Below are positions 7,886-13,873 of a stretch of DNA of 64,000 nt, in pieces. Positions within the stretch are counted from its first letter, which is position 1; the number at the start of each line of letters is the position of its first letter. The DNA lies in NCBI RefSeq assembly GCF_018100925.1, contig NZ_JAGJEH010000009.1:1-64000 (forward strand). Direction: 5' to 3'. Position numbers and translations under genes: made by a program. The notes beneath the pieces are model-generated. The model was not told the DNA's origin and searched no databases. It saw nothing but the letters and a program-made list of their open reading frames with translations. Source of the stretch: Pseudoalteromonas luteoviolacea. Its GTDB lineage: Bacteria; Pseudomonadota; Gammaproteobacteria; Enterobacterales; Alteromonadaceae.

Positions 7886-7990
7886 TTCTACTAATGAGCT
7901 GTACTAAAACTGGGGTAGTTACATATTTTTAATACTCTATTATAACGTGAAATGTAACGAATGTTCGTATTTACAATAGGAGTTAGAAGT

Positions 7991-8707
7991 TCATAAAATG
8001 CTCTTGATTATATCGCCAAGCTCTTCGAGCTCAATATTTGCAACTAAGTTTCGCCCTAGGAATGGACAGATTATGAGAGTAGGTAACCTCCTAGCTTTAA
8101 AGATATAGATTTCGTTTTTACCTTTAGATAACTTAAAACGCTCATCACTGAGCATTTCAGGCTCGCCGTTACCCCAAAACGCCATCTTGTACTCTTCTAG
8201 AAAGCGGGTTCCAAAACATACGATTACACTAGGTTTATATTGTTTAACTAGTGAAGCAAAAAGCTTAAATCGATTGTTCGAGCAATGAGTCTGGTAATGG
8301 TACTTTATTTTGGTATTTGTAATTGCTATGTGCTCTTTGTCCCAACTTTGAAGGTCATTGCAGGGTAGAGGAAATAAATTCAGCTTAAACTCATTAGAGT
8401 TACTATTACAATAATGGTCTTGCATGTATTCTTTGTAAGCCCCTTTGTAGTCTAAGACTCTACAAATTATCTTCGCAATTTTTTGGTCGAACTGCCATTT
8501 ATAAAAGTTAGGGTTTTTCCTTTTCCAATCTGGAGATAAGTAAGGTACTGATAAAGTGTTCTCACTATATGTTGGACGAGTTACCTCTAAAGTTATAGCT
8601 TCATCTTTACCTGCCCATTCTAACCCTGAAAACCACAGTTTTGCGTTTATGTTTCCGCCATCCATACCTGCTAGAGACGTTTCTAACCGTTTATAAAAGC
8701 AGTTCAT
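7991..8707 (-). CDS. Unknown protein, possibly uracil-DNA-glycosylase-like
   Basis: This product of 238 residues has no signal peptide. Segments such as LWFSGLEWAG near residue 24, NLFPLPCN near 110 and KPSVIVCFG near 160 resemble, in order, the active-site loops of uracil-DNA-glycosylase superfamily proteins (GxxPG, NxxP, strand before the His loop). The match is loose and there is no clear catalytic His. GGATG lies close before the ATG. It lies between the IS and a GIY-YIG-like gene on the same strand, as cargo of the island. Confidence 0.4.
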   Translation of the reverse strand: MNCFYKRLETSLAGMDGGNINAKLWFSGLEWAGKDEAITLEVTRPTYSENTLSVPYLSPDWKRKNPNFYKWQFDQKIAKIICRVLDYKGAYKEYMQDHYCNSNSNEFKLNLFPLPCNDLQSWDKEHIAITNTKIKYHYQTHCSNNRFKLFASLVKQYKPSVIVCFGTRFLEEYKMAFWGNGEPEMLSDERFKLSKGKNEIYIFKARRLPTLIICPFLGRNLVANIELEELGDIIKSIL

Positions 8708-8878
8708 TTTTCATCCATTCTTATTTTGTCTTCATGTGTACTTTTGTGATTGATAAAACCATAAAGCGCCTCTAGGAGCATAAGGCTTATGTTAGGCTGC
8801 TGTTTGTTTAAACAAACTTCGTGATTTTTAAAACGCTCTCAACCTGCTTTAAAGCCATAGTAAAAGTTACCAACACAA

Positions 8879-9364
8879 TTACTTTAGGCCCTGAAGGAGT
8901 TGATGTGATAAGGCTTCCAGTTCGTCGATTTCCCAAGTCTGTTTTTCGTTAAGACCAAAATGTTTGCAGGTTGTATTAAGCTCTTTGATCACTTGTTGCT
9001 CCCTGTCGTTTAGGTTGTCCTTTTCTACATTTTCAATTGGGTAATGTTTTATTTCCCAGTTTTGTTTGTGTGCTAGGGCTAACACTAGGTGCACGTATCG
9101 ATAGCGCAAATTGCTAGGCGATTGAGGTTCACCATTGCGTTTTGTCTTTGGTCGCCTAGCTTTGCCATCTAAGATTTTGGCGACATTTCTGCGATACTCA
9201 TTTAAGCGAGACTTTTTAGATGCTTTACCAATGTAATTAAACTCTGCTTGTCCAGTATTGATACAAATATGGTAAAGAAATGGGTGCTGAAGATTGACTT
9301 TTTTGGGGTTAGTCCATTTGTAGATTTTCATATCACGTATTGAATTCTTATTTGTGCTAAGCAT
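8879..9364 (-). CDS. GIY-YIG-nuclease-like protein
   Basis: This product of ~161 residues could begin 11 codons later at an ATG (9331), giving MKIYKWTNPKKV; neither start has a good ribosome site. FLYHICINTGQAEFNYIGKASKKSRLNEYRRN fits the GIY-YIG pattern (first strand YHI, second strand NYIGKA, then an Arg). A later Glu in LNDREQQVIKEL could be the metal ligand. It may be a homing-type or repair nuclease; the family assignment is fair, the role unknown. Confidence 0.5.
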   Translation of the reverse strand: MLSTNKNSIRDMKIYKWTNPKKVNLQHPFLYHICINTGQAEFNYIGKASKKSRLNEYRRNVAKILDGKARRPKTKRNGEPQSPSNLRYRYVHLVLALAHKQNWEIKHYPIENVEKDNLNDREQQVIKELNTTCKHFGLNEKQTWEIDELEALSHQLLQGLK

Positions 9365-9402
9365 AATAGTTACACAAGTTAGAAGCTTTAACCAACTAAT
9401 AT

Positions 9403-9440
9403 GTAAAACCTTTTACGCCTAATTTTCTACTCCTCCCCCG
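9403..9440 (+). promoter_or_regulatory. Conserved late-promoter element upstream of phage protease
   Basis: GTAAAACCTTTTAC (9403-9416) followed by GCCTAATTT, three pyrimidines and ACTCCT matches the element upstream of lysozyme. Its right edge lies 63 bases before the protease ATG, the identical distance. Two unrelated phage genes sharing this spacing argues for a common activated promoter. Confidence 0.6.
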
Positions 9441-9478
9441 CTATTCTGAGCTCATTGATTCAACGATGAGCACCCACA

Positions 9479-9976
9479 ATGGAAAACACTGAGTTTGACT
9501 GGTACGAGATTTTTACTGCTGGCACCCACACCGACTCAAATGGCAATACACAGGAGTTTACTGCCGCAGATTTAGACTCTGTGGTCACAAACTTTATACC
9601 TAAGACTAGCCCTTTGGTGATTGGCCACCCTAAAACCAATGACCCTGCTTGGGGTTGGGTCAGTGACCTAAAAGTCGAAGACGGTAAGTTGTTTGCCAAA
9701 GCCGAATATGTTGCCACTGAGTTTGCAGAAGCTGTCGAAGCAAAGCGCTACCCAAACCGCAGCGTGCGTTTAGAAGGCGAACCAGGTAACTACTTTTTAG
9801 GTCATGTTGGCTATTTGGGCGGCAAGCCCCCTGCTGTTGCTGGCATGCCTTGGCAATTCAATGAAGAGTCCAAAGGCGCAGTTTTTGAGTTTGCTGCCAG
9901 TAAACGACGTGTATACCTATCGATTAACCACCAGGGCACATATAAACTTTTCGTTCATACCCTTCATGGCCAATGA
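9479..9976 (+). pseudogene. Mu-like phage protease (gpI-type), 3' end replaced
   Basis: The N-terminal ~145 residues are a Mu gpI-like head protease/scaffold start: MENTEFDWYEIFTAGTHTDSNG, FTAADLDSVV, PLVIGHPKTNDPAWGWV, the Lys-rich SVRLEGEP region and FLGHVGYLGGKPPAVAGM. The family continues for roughly 200 more residues after FEFA, but here it runs into the start of repeat copy B near 9920 and stops at 9976. The protease is therefore cut short and probably inactive. Its orientation is opposite to the terminase cluster, unlike an intact Mu genome. Confidence 0.8.
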
Positions 9977-10604
9977 ACTGTTGTTTTAGTTTTTCCATGC
10001 CATTTCTACATTTGGTTGATCACGTGGCTAGTTTGGCAAATTAAGGTCGGGAAATTAGGTGTAAAATGTTTTACGTGGCTTCATTATTGAGGCGATACAT
10101 TAGGCTAAATCAAAACTTGGTTTTGTTCAATCACTTCATTTTCAGTTCAGGGGGCCCTAATTAATGTACCGTTGGCTTTTAACTAGGAGTAACAGGTACT
10201 CATGAAAGTACTACTGATAGGATTCTTTATATTTATTTTTTGGTTTTTATTTTCGATTATTTACCCAGGAAGATGTGCCTACCATACATCAGCTGTGTAC
10301 AAGACCTCTCTAGATATTACAATTTTATCTGAGGCGGTTAAGTTATACAGGCTTGAAAATAACTCGCTACCAAAATCTCTCCAAGACCTTGTGCCAAAGT
10401 ACGCTTCAGAAATACCAATTGATGTCTGGGATCAAGACTACATTTATGAATCCACTTCTGATGACTACAAAATATCTTCATTTGGGTCAGACGCTGTTAA
10501 AGGTGGAATAGGAGCATCTGCAGATATCCATTCAGATATGACAGAGGAAGAACTTGAAAAAATAGTAGAGAGTATAGAAAGACCAATTTGGGGCTGTAAT
10601 GATT
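9921..10604. repeat. Repeat block, copy B
   Basis: This is a direct copy of 2975-3669 with ~95% apparent identity. It includes a broken lysozyme 5' end (start codon region near 9998), the palindrome GTAAAATGTTTTAC at 10061-10074, and a complete GspG-like gene. It joins the truncated protease on its left. Confidence 0.85.
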
Positions 10605-10702
10605 ATTTTGTTACGGTGATCAAGGTTGCTGCAAACGCCTATCGATTTATAGCCTCCAGGGCAAACATAAACTGTATGCTCGCATCCTTCATGCCCGATT
10701 AG
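10202..10702 (+). CDS. GspG-like membrane-anchored protein, copy 2 (3' end altered)
   Basis: Residues 1-~134 are almost identical to the protein at 3265 (about eight substitutions), with the same N-terminal membrane anchor and GspG C-domain-like fold. The stop after WGCND is lost here, so the frame continues 32 codons into repeat copy C (antisense to the lysozyme fragment) and gains an artificial tail. The core domain is intact. Duplication with only missense changes hints at recent copying. Confidence 0.6.
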   Translation: MKVLLIGFFIFIFWFLFSIIYPGRCAYHTSAVYKTSLDITILSEAVKLYRLENNSLPKSLQDLVPKYASEIPIDVWDQDYIYESTSDDYKISSFGSDAVKGGIGASADIHSDMTEEELEKIVESIERPIWGCNDYFVTVIKVAANAYRFIASRANINCMLASFMPD

Positions 10703-10723
10703 TTGTTGTTTTAGATTTTCCAT
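10624..10723 (-). pseudogene. Lysozyme gene fragment (N-terminus only)
   Basis: It encodes MENLKQQLIGHEGCEHTVYV and CPGGYKSIGV, clearly the first ~33 residues of the GH24 lysozyme at 2645-3061, then diverges into copy B sequence. It is non-functional and belongs to repeat copy C. Confidence 0.8.
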
Positions 10724-10840
10724 GCCATTTCCACATGTGGTTGATCACATGGCTAGTTTGGAAAATTAGGGGGAGGAAATTAGGTGTAAAATGTTTTACG
10801 GTGCTTTGAAGTAAAGCCGATATATTAGGCTAAAGTAAAA
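10627..10840. repeat. Repeat block, copy C (lysozyme 5' end and promoter only)
   Basis: About 210 bases match the left part of copy A: lysozyme codons 1-~33 on the minus strand, the CCATGTGG-type dyad and the palindrome GTAAAATGTTTTAC at 10786-10799. It ends where AT-rich unrelated sequence begins. No GspG-like gene follows. Confidence 0.8.
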
Positions 10841-10904
10841 ATCTGGCAGCCGCAACCCTCGTTTTTTGAGAACGTTGCTTTCCAGCTCCCCCTGTAGTCA
10901 TGGA

Positions 10905-11045
10905 AACGACCAAATGGGTCGTTTTATATATTTAGTAAAACACCATGACCATAAAATGGTGATATATAGCAACATGTTATTATTTATGTTAAAACTGGAC
11001 CAATCAGATAAACGACCCATAGGGTCGATATTAAATTGTTATGTC
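10905..11045. repeat. Pre-cassette repeat, copy 2, with CGACC/GGTCG dyads
   Basis: A first dyad ACGACCAAATGGGTCGT occurs at 10906-10922. From 10954 the sequence matches 4857-4965, including CATGTTATTATTTATG and a second dyad CGACCCATAGGGTCG, ending ATATTAAATTGTTATG. Homology with copy 1 ends there, and a different small gene follows. It could be an attI-like or cassette-promoter sequence; this is inference. Confidence 0.55.
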
Positions 11046-11073
11046 CACCGTATAATCAAATAAAGGAAGTATT

Positions 11074-11208
11074 ATGAAAGCAAAAACTAAAAAAATAGTG
11101 GCATACGCAGCCGTAGTTGTCGTACTAGGAAGTTTGGGGTTCTATGCGTCAATGGAAGACTACCAAAAACAGAATATGGCTAAACTATTCAGCCAAACGT
11201 TTTCTTAA
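11074..11208 (+). CDS. 44-residue membrane peptide, integron-cassette gene
   Basis: The short frame begins MKAKTKKIVAYAAVVVVLGS after AAAGGAAG, a good ribosome site five bases upstream. It has a Lys-rich start, one membrane segment (residues 8-25) and a polar C-terminus. It lies between the pre-cassette repeat and attC site 2, the place expected for a cassette gene. Function is unknown; it could be a toxin-like or regulatory membrane peptide. Confidence 0.6.
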   Translation: MKAKTKKIVAYAAVVVVLGSLGFYASMEDYQKQNMAKLFSQTFS

Positions 11209-11281
11209 ATTCGAAATTGATAGTTGTTGAAAATGATAGTTTCAACTTCATTCAGAAGGTTCTCTTTTGAAGTGAGTGAAC

Positions 11282-11377
11282 ATAACAAGGCGCTAAACTC
11301 GCTCACTTCGTTCGCTGGTGCAATAACACTGCGGTGCTTCGCACTTTACCGCAGTATTATTGCCCGTTAGCTGTACA
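11282..11377 (+). other. attC-type recombination site 2
   Basis: It starts ATAACAAGGCGCTAAAC and ends GCCCGTTAGC. The inner stem pairs GCAATAACACTGCGGT (11320-11335) with ACCGCAGTATTATTGC (11348-11363), two mismatches. The right L' box is less clear than in site 1. It lies between two unrelated small genes, as expected. Confidence 0.65.
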
Positions 11378-11384
11378 GGGAAAC

Positions 11385-11711
11385 ATGGTTAATTCATCGA
11401 ACTTCAGAGACAAAATCATTACTGAAATCTCAATTAAATATGATTGGGATGGAGCATTGCATTCGGCAATGATCACAGTAAGAGAACGAAACGGTCTCGA
11501 AGAAACTTATAGATTAAATGGCCTACTTGAGTTCAATATATATGACGACTTTGGCACCATGGATATTTCTCAAGTAAAAATAATTAATCTTGGTGAACAA
11601 ATCTATCTTTCTCTAGATCCATTTGATGAATTAAGTAGAAATGCTGATTACGATAAAGACAATATGTGGTACCTTTTTACAAGTATCGAAATTTGTGAAA
11701 GGTACAGCTAA
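11385..11711 (+). CDS. Unknown cytosolic protein, integron-cassette gene
   Basis: The ATG at 11385 is preceded by CAGGGAAAC, right after attC site 2; a longer frame reading back into the attC is not credible. The product of 108 residues (MVNSSNFRDKIITEISIKYDWDGALHSA) is rich in acidic and aromatic residues, has no signal peptide or membrane segment, and may be a small beta-rich fold. I do not recognise it. attC site 3 overlaps its stop. Confidence 0.6.
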   Translation: MVNSSNFRDKIITEISIKYDWDGALHSAMITVRERNGLEETYRLNGLLEFNIYDDFGTMDISQVKIINLGEQIYLSLDPFDELSRNADYDKDNMWYLFTSIEICERYS

Positions 11712-11815
11712 CAAGTCAATCAAGTCGGACGCCTAACAGTTGGCTTTGTTCATGCCTCACAAATTTTAGCCAACTATAGCCAGCAATTTTACGCCGCTTA
11801 GCAATGCGTTAAGAG
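11707..11815 (+). other. attC-type recombination site 3
   Basis: The left end is CTAACAAGTCAATCAAGTCGG; the right end is CGCTTAGCAATGCGTTAAGAGC. The inner stem AGTTGGCT (11738-11745) pairs with AGCCAACT (11768-11775), and GACGCC pairs with the later GGCGT in bulged form. It begins at the stop codon of the cassette gene, the normal arrangement. Confidence 0.65.
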
Positions 11816-11865
11816 CGACCGCTTCAGGCACACAGCTGTCCTTCATCTTTCAAGAATGAAAGAAA

Positions 11866-11989
11866 CCAGCCCCAACACCATCGCAAACCTACAACTTCAA
11901 CTCCATTTGCTTCTGCGCATCGCGTACTAAAATCGGTGCGCCATTGGCTTCAGAGGTTACTATTAAGTTGATCATTTGTCTGGTCAACT
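11866..11989 (-). pseudogene. mor-like gene, short 3' fragment (copy 3)
   Basis: It matches the last ~35 codons of the mor gene (6109-6525) but carries a ~16-base deletion near its 3' end and breaks off after GTCAACT. It shares the common AAACCAGCCCC outer boundary with the other copies. Non-functional. Confidence 0.75.
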
Positions 11990-12021
11990 CCATTGCAAAC
12001 TAAAATTCAGAGTAAATGCAA

Positions 12022-12106
12022 ATAACAAGTTAATTGAGGCATAAAATAATAGGCTTGCCGCAAGGCGGCAGTGTAGCCTATAATTTTATGCCTATTATTA
12101 AAGCGA
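12022..12106 (+). other. attC-type recombination site 4, decayed core
   Basis: ATAACAAGTTAATTG on the left and TATTATTAAAGCG on the right. The inner stem AGGCATAAAATAATAGGCT pairs with AGCCTATAATTTTATGCCT with two mismatches, enclosing a second hairpin TTGCCGC/GCGGCA. The R' core reads ATTAAAGC rather than GTTAAAGC, so strand exchange at this site may be impaired. Confidence 0.6.
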
Positions 12107-12132
12107 TATACATATATGGATATTCTCTGCTA

Positions 12133-12654
12133 ATGATTAAAACTGTAACTATTACAAAGCAAGATTACTTAGGTTACTCAGACTTTGTTGTAAAGAGGCT
12201 TTGCACTCCTAAAAATCAAAAAAGCTCTGGCTTTCTCAGAAATATGATTATTTGGTTTCTTTTGACTGTAATTTTTTTAGCAGTTTTCCAAATCAAGTCA
12301 GTTAGCTTTTCTGATTTTCATTGGCAATCTGCATTGATCACAGCGATTCCATTTTCAATATTCCTTGTTGTGTTTCTCTACAACATTAATAAAATAAAAA
12401 AACTCTCAATCCCAAATGAAAATGGCGTAATGATTGGTGAAAAAACAATAGAGTTCCAATCAGGTGGCATAAATGAAATACACCATCTAGGTAGTTGCTT
12501 CTATAAGTGGGATGCAGTTGAGGCAATTGAAGAAAATAAAGGTGACCTATACATCTTTGTTGATAAATTGATGGCCCTAATTATTCCGGCAAATTCATTT
12601 GAAAGTGAAGCCGAAAAAGACGAATTAAAGGCTCTTGTTCAAAAATATGTATAA
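12133..12654 (+). CDS. YcxB-like two-span membrane protein, integron-cassette gene
   Basis: I start at the ATG at 12133 (MIKTVTITKQDYLGYSDF); the longer frame to 12034 runs through attC site 4. The product has 173 residues, with two membrane segments (NMIIWFLLTVIFLAVFQI and ALITAIPFSIFLVVFLYNI) followed by a C-terminal domain with WDAVEAIEENKGDLYIFVDKLMALIIPANSF. This matches the layout of YcxB-like proteins (two TMs plus a PH-like domain ending IIPxxxF). Molecular role unknown. A damaged attC follows. Confidence 0.6.
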   Translation: MIKTVTITKQDYLGYSDFVVKRLCTPKNQKSSGFLRNMIIWFLLTVIFLAVFQIKSVSFSDFHWQSALITAIPFSIFLVVFLYNINKIKKLSIPNENGVMIGEKTIEFQSGGINEIHHLGSCFYKWDAVEAIEENKGDLYIFVDKLMALIIPANSFESEAEKDELKALVQKYV

Positions 12655-12712
12655 CAAGTTGCTCAATTTCGTTCGTCTACTCACTTGGACGCTTCGCGCA
12701 AGTAGCGTTACC
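12651..12712 (+). other. Truncated attC site
   Basis: ATAACAAGTTGCTCAATTTCG directly at the cassette gene's stop looks like an attC left end, and GCGCAAGTAGCGTTACC like a right end, but the internal stem is short. Sequence related to that beside other mor copies follows (TTTCTGGCAC). It is probably a deletion derivative. Confidence 0.4.
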
Positions 12713-12774
12713 ATTGTCCGATTTCTGGCACTTCGGCGACTGTCAGATGAAAACTCATTCAAGTAAGAATCAAA

Positions 12775-13246
12775 GAAAACAGCCCCCGCACCTAACAACG
12801 AAGGCTGAGCACAAACCTGCAACTTCAACTCCATTTGCTTGTGCGCATCGCCAACTACTATCGGTGCGCCATTGGCTTCGGAGGTCACGATTAAGTTGAT
12901 CAATTGTCTGGTCAACTTATAGCGTCGAACCAAATCTTGGATAGAAGCGCCTTGCTTAAATTCCTCTCTTAGTTTAATGTTCCGCAGCTGAATCAAATCT
13001 TGTCTAGCTTCGGGGTTTGGCAAGTACTGCCAGCATGGTGACTAAGTGCCCTTTCAATATCAACGCTAAACCGCTTACAAAATTCGTGATTAGGCGTTGG
13101 CTTGTCGGGAATAAAAAACAAGTTGCCCTGCTCTTCGCTTAGTGCTTTTACCGCGTCATCCAGTCCCATAATTTCTACAAACAACCGCACACCATGTGGT
13201 AGCAAAGATGCATCCAATTCATACTCAGCCATCGTCTAATTCCTCT
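12775..13246 (-). pseudogene. mor-like activator gene, frameshifted (copy 4)
   Basis: This is full length relative to the intact mor at 6109-6525, with many identical residues. A one-base deletion near 13005 breaks the frame: the first part ends QTPKLDKI-stop, and the HTH part continues in another frame. The normal TAG stop has also become CAG, so the second frame runs on to 12625. It cannot make a normal Mor protein. Confidence 0.8.
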
Positions 13247-13247
13247 A

Positions 13248-13630
13248 ATGACTCTCATTCTGGGCGCTACTTACTGTATTCGCTGACGAATTCAGTGGGC
13301 ACATCTACAACGGCGCATAATAAAGCGATTGATTATGCCATTACCTGCATGCCTCTAGGCCCCTCATCTAGTATCACCCACACTACGATTAGCCATACCG
13401 CGCCGAGCAATAACAGCAAAGGCGTCAAAGCGCTCCTCTACTTTGTGGTGCGAAACAATCAGGTGTTTATCAACTTTGCGTACACCCAACTCATTCACAA
13501 CGGTTCTAATTGGGGCGACGACAACACGGTTCTTATGATTGATGGCCAACAAACACGGTTAGATGCTAATGGCCAAGAGGTTTTATATGGTACAGCTCAG
13601 TTAGTAGAGCCATTAGGCTGGATTAAGTGA
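13248..13630 (+). pseudogene. 3' fragment of a phage structural-type gene
   Basis: From the junction with the mor copy at ~13248 an open frame of ~126 codons runs to a stop, ending YGTAQLVEPLGWIK. It has no start of its own that makes sense. The many Ser/Thr/Asn residues, NGSNWGDDNTVLMIDGQQTRLDANGQ and the short strands look like the end of a phage tail or capsid-decoration protein. Family not certain. Confidence 0.5.
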
Positions 13631-13663
13631 AAAACAGTTTGATTTAACATAAAATGGTGGCTG

Positions 13664-13873
13664 CTACTTTTTCGGCAGCCCACCTTTATTATCCCCACCT
13701 ATTTGTACGACGTTTTTAATATTGTTACCCGATATGCTCTGGTTAACGGATTTTTGCGGCTCAATGCGCCCTGACTTTTTAAAAATAGCGACAAGTACCC
13801 CGATAATTGTCACTAACAGCGTCAAGGCACCAATTTGCTCTCCAATACCTAGTGAGGTAAACCATTCAATCAT
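13664..13873 (-). CDS. Small membrane protein with C-terminal QIGGDN motif
   Basis: This product of 69 residues has a membrane segment (residues ~12-31, IGALTLLVTIIGVLVAIF), a basic stretch, then NQSISGNNIKNVVQIGGDNKGG. The upstream TPR protein has a very similar QIAGDNSGD segment near residue 34. The gene overlaps the TPR gene's stop by eight bases, so the two are made together. Asn/Gly/Asp repeats of this kind often form short beta-helical coils in conflict-system proteins. I infer that it anchors or senses for the TPR partner; not characterised. Confidence 0.55.
   Translation of the reverse strand: MIEWFTSLGIGEQIGALTLLVTIIGVLVAIFKKSGRIEPQKSVNQSISGNNIKNVVQIGGDNKGGLPKK

Larger units (their letters stand above)
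6738..7923 (+). mobile_element. IS3-family insertion sequence (IS407/IS51-like)
   Basis: The element of ~1186 bp is bounded by imperfect inverted repeats: left TGTAACTCCCCCATAAACTG and, read inward from the right end, TGTAACTACCCCAGTTTTAG. It has two overlapping frames, orfA and orfB, with an A-AAA-AAG slippery heptamer at 7061-7067. I see no target-site duplication (left flank CATTG, right flank TATTT), so one side was probably rearranged after insertion. Confidence 0.88.

Noticed and set aside
4984..12654. Complete integron with its integrase
   Set aside because: No intI-type tyrosine recombinase is near; the recombinase at 28610 is far away and lacks the visible IntI-specific patch.
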